The notes under the pieces: generated by a model
Told to the model about the DNA's origin: nothing
The model's database searches: none
The model's input: the letters and a program-made list of their open reading frames with translations, nothing else
NCBI RefSeq assembly: GCF_016746085.1
Contig: NZ_JAERTZ010000031.1
Coordinates: forward strand, 1-42,556
Direction of reading: 5' to 3'
From: Zobellella iuensis
GTDB taxonomy: Bacteria > Pseudomonadota > Gammaproteobacteria > Enterobacterales > Aeromonadaceae
Length of the DNA stretch: 42,556 bases
Position numbers and translations under genes: made by a program
Shown here: in pieces, positions 7,762-18,330 of the stretch
How positions within the stretch are numbered: position 1 is the first letter of the stretch
Layout of the letters: each line of letters opens with the position of its first letter

Positions 7762-9687
7762 ATGCCCCTGTTATTGTCCTGCCGCCCGGGATTGCCCTTT
7801 CCCCTCGGAGCCCGCTGTGGTGGGGATGGGGTGAATTTTGCCGTCTACGCTCCGGACGACCCCAGCCTGCGTCTGGTGCTGGAAAACCCGCAGAAGCACC
7901 GCTTCTGGCTGCCGCTGACCGACTGCCACAAGGGCGTCCGTCATCTGTTCGTGCCCGGAGTGGACCGGCACTGGCGATACTGCTACCAGAGCGGGCGAGG
8001 CAGCCGGCCCCGCTACCTGCTCGATCCCTATGCCACCCAGCTGTCGGAGTTGCCGTTTTTCGCCCATCCCTACGACGCCGGCTTCGACTGGCAAGGGGTT
8101 GGCTCCCCCCGGCACGACTGGCACGAGACGGTGATTGCAGAAGTGCACGTCAAGGGTTTTACACATCGTCATCCGGCCGTGCCGATCGAGCAGCGGGGTC
8201 GCTACGCCGGCCTTTGTCATCCCGGAGTGATCAGGCAGCTGAAAGAGACCGGCATCACGGCGGTGCAGCTGATGCCGGTGGCGGAATGGCGGGACGAGCC
8301 CGAACTGCCGCCGCTTGGCCTGACCAATTACTGGGGCTATAACCCGCTGGCGCCCTTTTCACCCAGCCGGCGTTACGCCCGGCAGGATCCGGTGAATGAG
8401 TTCAAGACCCTGGTGCGCGAGCTGCACCGTGCCGGCATCGAGGTGATCCTGGATCTGGTACTCGGCCATACCGCCGAAGGCGGGGAAGAGGGGCCGGTAT
8501 GGCACTGGAAACACCTCTGTCCCGACTATTACCTGCGCGATCAGGATGGCCTGCTCGCCAACTACAGCGGTTGTGGTAATACGGTGGATCTGCGCCACCC
8601 CGCCGCCCTGCGCCAGGTGATGGACTGCCTGCGGTTCTGGGCGGAGGAATTCCGGGTTGACGGCTTTCGCATCGGTATGGCGACCACGCTGGGACGGGAG
8701 GGGGAGCACTTCGCCGAGTCTTCGCCCTTTTTCCGGGCGCTGGCGCAGGATCCGGTGCTGCAGCGTTGCAAGCTGATCGCCGAACCCCGGGACAGGGGCC
8801 CCCACGGTGACCAGTCGGGGCGCTTTCCCGATGATTTCGCCGAAGGCAATGACCGTTTCCGCGACGGCATTACCGGCTTTTGGCGCGGGGACAAGGTAGC
8901 GCCGGCGGAGCTCGCCCACTGTCTGACCGGGTCGCGTGGTCGGTTCAGCGAACAGCGCTGGCCGGCACTCCTGCCTGTGAATTATATCTGCAGCCACGAC
9001 GGCCCCACCCTGGTGGATCTGGTCGGCGGCCCTGGCCGGGGCGGGCAGGGACAGGCCGCCGGGGACGACGTCGTGGCGTTCCGGCGACAATGCAACCTGC
9101 TGGCCTGCCTGCTGCTGTCCTTTGGGGTACCGCACCTGCTGGGTTCGGATCTGGCCGCGCACAGCCAGCGCGGCAACGTCAATGCCTACGATCAGGACAA
9201 TGTCGTCGGCTGGCTGGACTGGGGAGCGGATCCCGAGGGGCGGCTACGTACCGTTATTTCCCGGCTGGCCGCCTTGCGCCGGCAGTGGATCATCCCGCTG
9301 CAGCAACGCATGAGTTATGCTTCTCCCCAGACCTCCTATCCGGATATGCACTGGCTGCGTCCAGACGGTGAAGCCATGGAAGAAGTGGAGCGGCGAGAGC
9401 CGGGGCTGCGCAGCCTGCAACTGCTGATTTCCGAACCCAGCTTGGGCTCGGTGCTGTGGCAACTCAATCGCGGTGACCGGGCCGAGTATCATCGCCTGCC
9501 CGGTCGTACCCCCTGGCGTCTGGCACTGGACAGTGCCAGGCCGGGTATCGAGCTGTCGGACGAAGGCGGATCTCACCTGGTGGCGGCGCACAGCCTTCGC
9601 TTCTGGGTGCAGCCTCCGGTGGCCGGTGACGGCCTGGCCGGGCCCGATGGTGCGGCCATGGCACGGCTTACCCGGTGGGGGGAATGA
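7762..9687 (+). CDS. GlgX-like GH13 protein lacking the catalytic nucleophile
   Basis: The 641-aa frame aligns along its length with glycogen debranching enzymes (GlgX/isoamylase; E. coli GlgX is 657 aa). An N-terminal CBM48-like module (residues 10-110) is followed by the GH13 barrel and a C-terminal beta domain. Catalytic positions are degenerate. Region II reads VDGFRIGMATTLGR, so the nucleophile Asp is Gly305 (codon GGT, 8674-8676). Region I reads DLVLGHTAEG instead of the usual DVVYNHTAEG, losing its Asn (Gly235). The acid/base E341 (LIAEPRD) and stabiliser D413 (SHDGPTL) remain. No signal peptide is seen, so it is cytoplasmic. AAGGAGA precedes the ATG. It follows malG by 145 bp, past a double hairpin. 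Ordinary debranching activity is not expected; a glucan-binding or regulatory role is inferred. The intact frame argues against a decaying pseudogene. Confidence 0.85.
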   Translation: MPLLLSCRPGLPFPLGARCGGDGVNFAVYAPDDPSLRLVLENPQKHRFWLPLTDCHKGVRHLFVPGVDRHWRYCYQSGRGSRPRYLLDPYATQLSELPFFAHPYDAGFDWQGVGSPRHDWHETVIAEVHVKGFTHRHPAVPIEQRGRYAGLCHPGVIRQLKETGITAVQLMPVAEWRDEPELPPLGLTNYWGYNPLAPFSPSRRYARQDPVNEFKTLVRELHRAGIEVILDLVLGHTAEGGEEGPVWHWKHLCPDYYLRDQDGLLANYSGCGNTVDLRHPAALRQVMDCLRFWAEEFRVDGFRIGMATTLGREGEHFAESSPFFRALAQDPVLQRCKLIAEPRDRGPHGDQSGRFPDDFAEGNDRFRDGITGFWRGDKVAPAELAHCLTGSRGRFSEQRWPALLPVNYICSHDGPTLVDLVGGPGRGGQGQAAGDDVVAFRRQCNLLACLLLSFGVPHLLGSDLAAHSQRGNVNAYDQDNVVGWLDWGADPEGRLRTVISRLAALRRQWIIPLQQRMSYASPQTSYPDMHWLRPDGEAMEEVERREPGLRSLQLLISEPSLGSVLWQLNRGDRAEYHRLPGRTPWRLALDSARPGIELSDEGGSHLVAAHSLRFWVQPPVAGDGLAGPDGAAMARLTRWGE

Positions 9688-9710
9688 ACCTGGCCGGAAA
9701 ACAACGGGGC

Positions 9711-9754
9711 TTTTGCTTCTCATCGCCCGGCTAACCGGGTAACGTAAAGCAAAA
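9711..9754 (+). terminator. Nested hairpin between the GlgX-like gene and ovoA
   Basis: The outer arms TTTTGCTT (9711-9718) and AAGCAAAA (9747-9754) enclose an inner stem CCCGG-CTAA-CCGGG (9726-9739). It may end the cluster A transcript before ovoA. The T-rich tract is on the 5' side rather than after the stem, so intrinsic termination is uncertain. Confidence 0.4.
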
Positions 9755-9775
9755 ACACCTTGTCGGGGATCTTCC

Positions 9776-11893
9776 ATGGAACTACTTGCAGAGGCAGTCA
9801 CCAGAACCATTCTACTGACCGGGGACTCGGTGGAGCGAAAGCGGGAAGAGGTCAGGACCTATTTTCACCGGACCTTCAGTCTGTACGAATCCCTGTTCGA
9901 TTGCATCACCGACGATGACGCCTATTACCCGCGGCCGGAGCCGCTGCGCCACCCGCTTATCTTCTATTTCGGCCACACGGCGGTGTTCTTTATCAACAAG
10001 CTGGTGCTGGGCAAGTACCTGGACCGGCGCCTGGACGAGAGGCTGGAGTCCATGTTCGCCATCGGCGTGGACGAAATGTCCTGGGACGATCTGAACGAGG
10101 CGAACTACGACTGGCCCTCGGTGACCGACACCCGGGCCTATCGCCGGCGGGTACGAGAGCGGGTGGATGCCTTTATCGGCGAGATGCCGCTCGGCCTGCC
10201 GATCACCCCCGACTCCCCGGCCTGGATAGTGCTGATGGGCATAGAACATGAGCGTATCCACCTGGAAACTTCCTCGGTGATCATGCGCATGCTGCCGCTG
10301 GACTGGTTGCAACCCCACCCGTTCTGGTCTTCGGCCTGTCCCGAGTCGGGTCCGGCGCCGGAAAACGGCCTGCTGCCGGTGGCCGGCGACACCCTGACCC
10401 TGGGCAAGCCGGCCACGGCCGCCACCTACGGCTGGGACAACGAGTACGGCAGCAAGACGGTGACGGTGCAGCCGTTCCGGGTGTCCCGCTACCTGGTATC
10501 CAACGACGAATATCTGCGCTTTGTGCAGGACGGCGGCTACCAAAGCCCTCAATACTGGACCGAGGAGGGCCGCCGGTGGCTCGCCTTCAGCCGGGCCACC
10601 ATGCCCCGCTTCTGGCTCGAGCGCCAGGGCGAGTACTACCAGCGCAACCTGCTGCAGGAAGTGCCTTTGCCGCTGAACTGGCCGGTGGAGGTCAACTACC
10701 TGGAAGCCAAGGCCTTCTGCAACTGGAAGGCGGCCCAGGACGGCAGCCATATACGGCTGCCCACCGAGGCCGAATGGACCCTGCTGCGCAACCGGCTCGA
10801 CGCCGACCAGCCCGGCTGGGCACGGGCACCGGGCAACATCAACCTGGAGCATTTCGCGTCTTCCTGCCCGGTGGACCGTTTTGCGGTGGACGGCATCCAT
10901 GATGTGATCGGCAACGTCTGGCAGTGGACCGAAACCCCCATCGATGGCTTTCCCGGCTTCGAGGTGCATCCACTGTATGACGACTTCTCCACCCCCACCT
11001 TCGACAACCGTCACAACCTGTTCAAGGGGGGCTCCTGGATCTCGACCGGCAACGAGGCCACCCGTTATTCCCGCTATGCTTTCCGCCGGCATTTCTTCCA
11101 GCATGCCGGCTTTCGTTATATCGAATCAGACTATGCAGAGGTGCCCGTGGAACCCGTGAATACCTATGAAACCGACGAACTGGTGGCCCAGTACCTGGAG
11201 TTCCACTACGGGGCCGAATACTTCGGCGTGGCCAACTATCCGGTGGCCTGCGTGCGCACCCTGCTGGCGCGTCTGCCCGGGCTCAACAAGGGCAGGGCGC
11301 TGGATCTGGGTTGCTCGGTGGGCCGGGCCAGCTTCGAGCTGGCGCTGCACTTCGGGGCGGTGGATGGCATCGACTTTTCCGCCCGTTTTATCCAGCACGG
11401 CTTCCAGTTGAAGGAGAGCGGCCAGACCCGCTTCGCCATTCCCACCGAGGGCGAACTGGTGGAATTCAAAGAGACCAGCCTGCACGTCCTGGGCTACGCC
11501 GAGGTGGCCCACAAGGTGGAGTTCGTGCAGGGCGATGCCTGTAACCTGAAAGCCCGTTTCGGCGGCTACGATCTCGTCTTCTGTGGCAACCTGATTGACC
11601 GGCTCTACGATCCCAGCCTGTTCCTCGGCCAGGTGCACGAGCGGCTCAACCCCGGTGGCTACCTGGTGCTGACCTCGCCCTACACCTGGCTGGAGGACTA
11701 CACCCCCAAGGCCAAGTGGCTGGGCGGCATCAAGGTCAACGGCGAGAACTTCACCACCCTGGACGGTCTTAAGGCGTTACTGGGCGGGCGTTTCGAGCTG
11801 GTGGGCCAGGAAGACATTCCCTTCGTGATCCGTGAAACCCGTCGCAAGTTCCAGCATAGCCTGGCGGAAATGACCCTGTGGAAACTGAAGTAA
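9776..11893 (+). CDS. ovoA: 5-histidylcysteine sulfoxide synthase OvoA (ovothiol biosynthesis)
   Basis: A 705-aa three-domain protein matching OvoA, the mononuclear iron enzyme that joins cysteine to histidine C5 with O2 and then methylates 4-mercaptohistidine. An N-terminal DinB-like domain (about 20-200) supplies metal-ligand candidates H67 (FGHTA), H158 and H162 (HERIHLE). An FGE/SUMF1-like domain (about 215-450) contains GNVWQW. A C-terminal SAM methyltransferase carries LDLGCSVGRA near residue 509. EgtB lacks this C-terminal methyltransferase, which supports OvoA over EgtB. The start has GGGGA six bases upstream. The C-S lyase OvoB that completes mercaptohistidine formation is not in the window. 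It sits between two maltose clusters with no obvious functional link. Confidence 0.9.
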   Translation: MELLAEAVTRTILLTGDSVERKREEVRTYFHRTFSLYESLFDCITDDDAYYPRPEPLRHPLIFYFGHTAVFFINKLVLGKYLDRRLDERLESMFAIGVDEMSWDDLNEANYDWPSVTDTRAYRRRVRERVDAFIGEMPLGLPITPDSPAWIVLMGIEHERIHLETSSVIMRMLPLDWLQPHPFWSSACPESGPAPENGLLPVAGDTLTLGKPATAATYGWDNEYGSKTVTVQPFRVSRYLVSNDEYLRFVQDGGYQSPQYWTEEGRRWLAFSRATMPRFWLERQGEYYQRNLLQEVPLPLNWPVEVNYLEAKAFCNWKAAQDGSHIRLPTEAEWTLLRNRLDADQPGWARAPGNINLEHFASSCPVDRFAVDGIHDVIGNVWQWTETPIDGFPGFEVHPLYDDFSTPTFDNRHNLFKGGSWISTGNEATRYSRYAFRRHFFQHAGFRYIESDYAEVPVEPVNTYETDELVAQYLEFHYGAEYFGVANYPVACVRTLLARLPGLNKGRALDLGCSVGRASFELALHFGAVDGIDFSARFIQHGFQLKESGQTRFAIPTEGELVEFKETSLHVLGYAEVAHKVEFVQGDACNLKARFGGYDLVFCGNLIDRLYDPSLFLGQVHERLNPGGYLVLTSPYTWLEDYTPKAKWLGGIKVNGENFTTLDGLKALLGGRFELVGQEDIPFVIRETRRKFQHSLAEMTLWKLK

Positions 11894-11922
11894 GAAAAAC
11901 GGAGACCGGTGCTCTGGTCTCC
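11894..11922 (-). terminator. Rho-independent terminator of malT
   Basis: On the minus strand, the stem GGAGACC/GGTCTCC (11901-11922, 8-base loop) is followed by GTTTTTC. It lies about 60 bp past the malT stop and abuts the ovoA stop, so it may serve both converging genes, with the U-run favouring malT. Confidence 0.75.
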
Positions 11923-11981
11923 TCGGATAAAGAGACAGTCGGTCGCTGATCGGCTTCAGATGGCTGACAACGGCCCGGTGC

Positions 11982-14693
11982 TCAGTATCCCATCAGTTCC
12001 AGCAGGCTCTTGGCCTGGGCTATCGCCTCCTGGCGGTGGTTGATGCCGAGCTTCTGATAGAGGTTGCGGATATGGGTCTTGATGGTGGTGGCGGCCACGT
12101 CCAGCTCGGCGGCGATCTGTTCGTTATTGTAACCGGCGTAGATCAATCCCAGCACCTGCCACTCCCGCTGGGTCAGCGGGCTGGTGCGCACCAGTTCGGG
12201 CACCTGGGGGTGGGTCAGCAGTTTCTCCACGAAGGCCTCGTCGAAATGGGCCGAACGGTGCCGGTGCTGATGCTGGCTCAACTCCTTCAGCAACCGCTGG
12301 GCCCGGTGCCGGGTCATGTCGTCCAGGGAGGCCTGGCTGGCGGCCTGGTGCAGCAACTGGGCCAGGGCTTCCCCTTCCAGAATAAAGTGGCTGATGAAAC
12401 CGGTGCGGTTGGCCAGGGTCAGGGCTTCCAGCAGGCACTGGCGCGCCTCGTCGGTTTCGTGCCGGCGCAGGTGCAGGTGGGCCTGCAGGATAAGGTTGCG
12501 GTTGAGATCGCTCACCAATTGCAGCCGGCGGGCGGTGTCGTTGCGCTGCTGCAGCAGTTCCAGGGCGGTGTCGGGGTCGCCGGCCAGCATCTGGGCCCGG
12601 ACCAGGTTGCGCCACTGGGCCTGCTGAAAGTGGTTGGCGTCGCCTTCCGGAGCCTGGGCCTCGGCCAGCCACTGGCGGATGGCGACCTCGTCGCCCACCA
12701 GTTGCCACAGCAGCAGCCGGGTCTGATCCACGCTGGCCACCCAGTCCATATGGAAATGCCCCCCCCGCAGCAGCTGTTCGCAGTGCTGGAGGTGTACCCG
12801 GGCGTTGTCTACGTCGCCGCGCACCAGGGAGATCTTCACCAGCATGGTCCTGCACTTGAGCTGCTGCTGGGGCGAGAGATCTTCCAGCACCTCCAGCCCT
12901 TTGCGGGCGGCGCTTTCCGCTTCGTCCAGGCGATGCCAGCTCCACAGCACCCGGGAGCGCAGATACAGCAGAAACTCATGCAGCGGCACCTGCTGCAGGT
13001 GCTGCTCCTGCACCAGTTCAAAGGCCCTGTCCTGTATTTCGAAGGCGGCCTGCAGGTAGCCCTGGGCCAGCAGTATTTCGCTCTGCTGCAGCATGGCCCA
13101 CAGGGCCTGGTGGTAGATGCCGTAGCGGCGGGCCATGGCCTCGCATTGCTGCATGACCGGCAGGGCCCGGGTCAGTTGTCCCAGGCAGTGGTAGACCTCG
13201 CCGGTGACGGTGGTGGCCACCACCCGGCTGTGGCTGCGATCGGCCGGCAACTGGGCAAGGGCTTCCTCCGCCAGGGCCAGGGCCTGGCGGGGCTGGCCGG
13301 CGTTGATCGCCACCTGGGCACGCAGTGCCTGGAACTCGCCCTGGTCACCGGGGCTCAGCGTCAGTCCTTCGACCGCCATCGCCTGTTCGGCACGGCCGAG
13401 CTGTTGTTCCACTTCCGGGTAACGATGCTGGCTTTGGGCCAGCCAGGCGCGCAGCAGCACCAGGCTGGGGGTCAGCAGCAGCCGGCTTTCGGGCAACCGG
13501 TCGAGGCTGTGCTCCAGCAGCCTCAGCTCTCCGCCGTGGAACAGCGGCCAGCCGTGTTCCAGCAACAATTGCTGCAACAGGGCGGGATCGTCGGCGGCCA
13601 GGCAATGGTAGAGCGCTTCCACCGGAAAATCCTGCTCCAGCCAGGCTTGGGCCGCCATACCGTGTAACTGCGGGCCCAGCCCCGGCTGCTCGCATTCCCG
13701 TTGGTGGGACAGAAACTGGGTGAACAAGGGGTGAAAACGGAACCAGACCCCTTCCGCATCCAGACGCTGGGTGAAGAGTCCCTGGCGCTCCAGGTTCTCC
13801 AGCAACAACTGGCCGTCTTCCCGGCCGGTCAGCCGGTTGGCCAGGGCCGCGTTGAGCGAGCGCAGCGCCGAGCAGCGCAGCAGAAAATCGCGGGTGGCCG
13901 GATCCACTCTGTCCAGTACCTCTTCTTCCAGGTAATCCCGCAGGTGCGCCTGGTTGAGTCCGGCCAGGCGCTGGGCCGACTGCCGGGGTTCGAGGTGGCC
14001 CTGGCGAGAAGAGAGGGCGATCAGTTGCAGGGCGGTGGGCCAGCCTTCGACATCGTCGCATAACCGGGCCGAGTCGGCCTCGGCCAGGGGCTTATCCAGC
14101 CGCTGCCGGAAAAACTGGCCGGTTTCCTGGTGGTTGAAGGCCAGTTCCCTGCTGTCTATTTCGAACAGTTGCCCCCGTACCCGCAGATTGGCGATGCCGA
14201 GTGGCGGTAGCGTGCGGGAGGCTACCAGCAGGCTGAGAGACTCGGGCATATGGCGGAGGAAAAAGCGCAATCCATCGTGGATCTGTTCTTCCCGGATCAG
14301 GTGATAATCGTCCAGCACCAGCCGGGTTGGGGTGTGCCAGCCGGCCAGTTCCTCGAACAGCTGGCCGAACAGGGTGCTGAGCCTGCTGAACTGGCGTTTT
14401 TCGGCCATGGACAGGGTTTTGGGGCAGGCCTGGCCGGTGGCTCGGGCCAGGGCGGCGATCAGATAGTGGCCGAAGCGCTGGGGGTCATTGTCGCTGTCGT
14501 CCAGGGAATACCAGCCCAGGTGTTCGTGATCGGTGGTCCATTGGGCCGCCAGGGTGGTTTTGCCGTAGCCGGCCGGGCAGTGCAGCAGGAGCAGCGGATA
14601 ATGTTCGGCCTGGCCCAGCAAGGCCAGCAGCCGCGGGCGCAGCAGGGTGTGGTGCAGCCGTGACGGCCGGTTCAGTTTGGACGGGATCAGCAT
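11982..14693 (-). CDS. malT: MalT, maltotriose/ATP-dependent transcriptional activator
   Basis: Activator of maltose genes, 903 aa (E. coli MalT is 901 aa) and very similar along its length. The P-loop CPAGYGKTT is at 39-47 of the STAND NTPase module. Next come winged-helix and TPR-like sensor regions, and then a C-terminal LuxR-type helix-turn-helix (about 830-895, containing TSPLTQREWQVLGLIY and TTIKTHIRNLYQKLG). The frame continues 61 codons upstream, but MalT proteins start at MLIPSKL, so the ATG at 14693 is chosen; its ribosome-binding site is weak. MalT binds ATP and maltotriose, oligomerises and binds GGGGAKGAGG boxes. Such boxes occur at 19392-19411 and 19579-19588 upstream of cluster B. 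It converges on ovoA and follows malM's terminator in the same direction. Confidence 0.97.
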   Translation of the reverse strand: MLIPSKLNRPSRLHHTLLRPRLLALLGQAEHYPLLLLHCPAGYGKTTLAAQWTTDHEHLGWYSLDDSDNDPQRFGHYLIAALARATGQACPKTLSMAEKRQFSRLSTLFGQLFEELAGWHTPTRLVLDDYHLIREEQIHDGLRFFLRHMPESLSLLVASRTLPPLGIANLRVRGQLFEIDSRELAFNHQETGQFFRQRLDKPLAEADSARLCDDVEGWPTALQLIALSSRQGHLEPRQSAQRLAGLNQAHLRDYLEEEVLDRVDPATRDFLLRCSALRSLNAALANRLTGREDGQLLLENLERQGLFTQRLDAEGVWFRFHPLFTQFLSHQRECEQPGLGPQLHGMAAQAWLEQDFPVEALYHCLAADDPALLQQLLLEHGWPLFHGGELRLLEHSLDRLPESRLLLTPSLVLLRAWLAQSQHRYPEVEQQLGRAEQAMAVEGLTLSPGDQGEFQALRAQVAINAGQPRQALALAEEALAQLPADRSHSRVVATTVTGEVYHCLGQLTRALPVMQQCEAMARRYGIYHQALWAMLQQSEILLAQGYLQAAFEIQDRAFELVQEQHLQQVPLHEFLLYLRSRVLWSWHRLDEAESAARKGLEVLEDLSPQQQLKCRTMLVKISLVRGDVDNARVHLQHCEQLLRGGHFHMDWVASVDQTRLLLWQLVGDEVAIRQWLAEAQAPEGDANHFQQAQWRNLVRAQMLAGDPDTALELLQQRNDTARRLQLVSDLNRNLILQAHLHLRRHETDEARQCLLEALTLANRTGFISHFILEGEALAQLLHQAASQASLDDMTRHRAQRLLKELSQHQHRHRSAHFDEAFVEKLLTHPQVPELVRTSPLTQREWQVLGLIYAGYNNEQIAAELDVAATTIKTHIRNLYQKLGINHRQEAIAQAKSLLELMGY

Positions 14694-14842
14694 GGCGAAG
14701 TCTTTGTCTTCCCTGGTGTTCGTTCGGAATAGTCTACCAATATCCTGCCCGGGGTGGTACGGAGCACAACCGCAGGCCTCATTTAACCGTGTCCGATCAC
14801 AGTTTTTGTGCTCGGGGACGGGTGACGGTGCAGGGATGGGTG

Positions 14843-14868
14843 AAAAAAAGGGTGTGCTATGCACACCC
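14843..14868 (-). terminator. Rho-independent terminator of the lamB-malM unit
   Basis: On the minus strand, an 8-bp perfect stem GGGTGTGC-ATA-GCACACCC is followed directly by seven U's. It lies 30 bp past the malM stop and about 150 bp before malT, so malT probably has its own promoter. Confidence 0.85.
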
Positions 14869-14897
14869 AAACACAAGGAACTTAGCGGACAGACGGG

Positions 14898-15725
14898 TTA
14901 TTTCACCGCCTCCACAAAGGTGCGGCGGGCGGCATCGATGCCCAGCCGTTCTGCTTCCTCCATTAGGCGCAGGGCCTTGTCGATATCCCCCTGGCCGGCG
15001 GCGGCGCGGATGGCCTGGGTAAAGTAGGCTTCGGTTTCGGGCTGGGGCGCTGCGGCCGGACTGGCTGCTGTTGCCGCCAGCGGCTGCGGACCTATGACCA
15101 CGGCACCCTGCTTCTGCTCGGCCGCCACCTTCAGTTGCAGCTTGCCCTGGGGCTGATGGGACACCCGCACATCCGGGATGGCCGGCGGCTGGTTGCCGAT
15201 GGCCTGGGCATGCACCTTGGCCGGGTGGGGCATCATGGTATGGCGGGCCAGGTCTTCGCTCCGGGTGAACACCAGTATATGGATCCGTTGTTGCCCCGGC
15301 ATGGGCGTCAACCTGATGCTGCCTGCCAGCCGGTTGTCCAGCAGCAGCCGGCCGGAGGCGAAGGGAAAGGCGTCGGCGGGATAGAAGGCGGCGGGCCGCA
15401 GCTGTTCATCCAGCACCAGCACATTGGGGGCGAAGACCTGATTGTGCTCGTTCACCAGGCTGTGCAGGGTGAGCTCCAGGGTGCCCCGGTCGGCGGGCAG
15501 GGTGAAGGCCGCGACCGGCCCTTCGCCCAGTCCGGTGTCGAGCCGGGGGCCGGCGTCATCGAGCACGAGGGTTTCGGTGACCGGTGGGTTCAGTGGCTGC
15601 CATTGCAGGGCGGCAAGCTGCTGCTGGCCGATGGCAGGCACTTCCTGGCGTCCGTCGGCCGTTGCCGGGGGCTGGACGGCCAGCATGGTGCCGAACAGGC
15701 ACAGTGCCGTCAGGGTCTTGTTCAT
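14898..15725 (-). CDS. malM: MalM, periplasmic maltose operon protein
   Basis: A 275-aa exported protein resembling E. coli MalM, a conserved periplasmic member of the maltose regulon with no firmly known reaction. A signal peptide (MNKTLTALCLFGTMLAV, cleavage near ATA-DG) is followed by shared segments VFAPNVLVLDE, RLTPMPGQQ, HILVFTRSEDL and PAKVHAQAIGN. The C-terminal AERLGIDAARRTFVEAVK also matches the family end. The start at 15725 has AGGAG seven bases upstream; an upstream in-frame extension runs into a palindromic repeat and is rejected. As in E. coli it follows lamB, here after a 183-bp gap holding several hairpins. Confidence 0.92.
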   Translation of the reverse strand: MNKTLTALCLFGTMLAVQPPATADGRQEVPAIGQQQLAALQWQPLNPPVTETLVLDDAGPRLDTGLGEGPVAAFTLPADRGTLELTLHSLVNEHNQVFAPNVLVLDEQLRPAAFYPADAFPFASGRLLLDNRLAGSIRLTPMPGQQRIHILVFTRSEDLARHTMMPHPAKVHAQAIGNQPPAIPDVRVSHQPQGKLQLKVAAEQKQGAVVIGPQPLAATAASPAAAPQPETEAYFTQAIRAAAGQGDIDKALRLMEEAERLGIDAARRTFVEAVK

Positions 15726-15750
15726 AAAGGTGCTCCTTTGTGCTGTGGTC

Positions 15751-15809
15751 ATGCCCGCGAAGGCGGGCATCCAGTGCCTGCCTTCATGGACTCCCGCCTT
15801 CGCGGGAGT
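15751..15809. repeat. REP-like pair of palindromes between lamB and malM
   Basis: Two hairpins lie 20 bp apart: ATGCCCGC-GAAG-GCGGGCAT (15751-15770) and ACTCCCGC-CTTC-GCGGGAGT (15790-15809). Their loops are complementary to each other. This is the widespread bacterial extragenic repeat that translates as MPAFAGMTT when read through. It probably affects lamB-malM mRNA processing only incidentally. Confidence 0.8.
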
Positions 15810-15881
15810 GACGACGGAGTAACAGGGGCAGGAATTTCCCGCTACGGCAAAGCGGAATAAAACCCGGCCAATCGCCGAACA

Positions 15882-15901
15882 GGCCGGCCCCGAGGCCGGC
15901 C
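15882..15901 (-). other. Hairpin directly after the lamB stop
   Basis: A perfect stem GGCCGGCC-CCGA-GGCCGGCC ends 7 bp from the lamB stop codon, in the gap to malM. It has no U-run, so it is likely an mRNA 3'-protecting structure favouring porin expression over malM. That role is inferred. Confidence 0.5.
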
Positions 15902-15908
15902 CGGGCCA

Positions 15909-18327
<2,419 letters not shown>

Positions 18328-18330
18328 GAA

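Noticed and set aside
15726-15770. N-terminal extension of MalM beginning MPAFAGMTT
   Set aside because: It is the translation of a common palindromic repeat; the internal ATG at 15725 has a good ribosome-binding site and a signal peptide.
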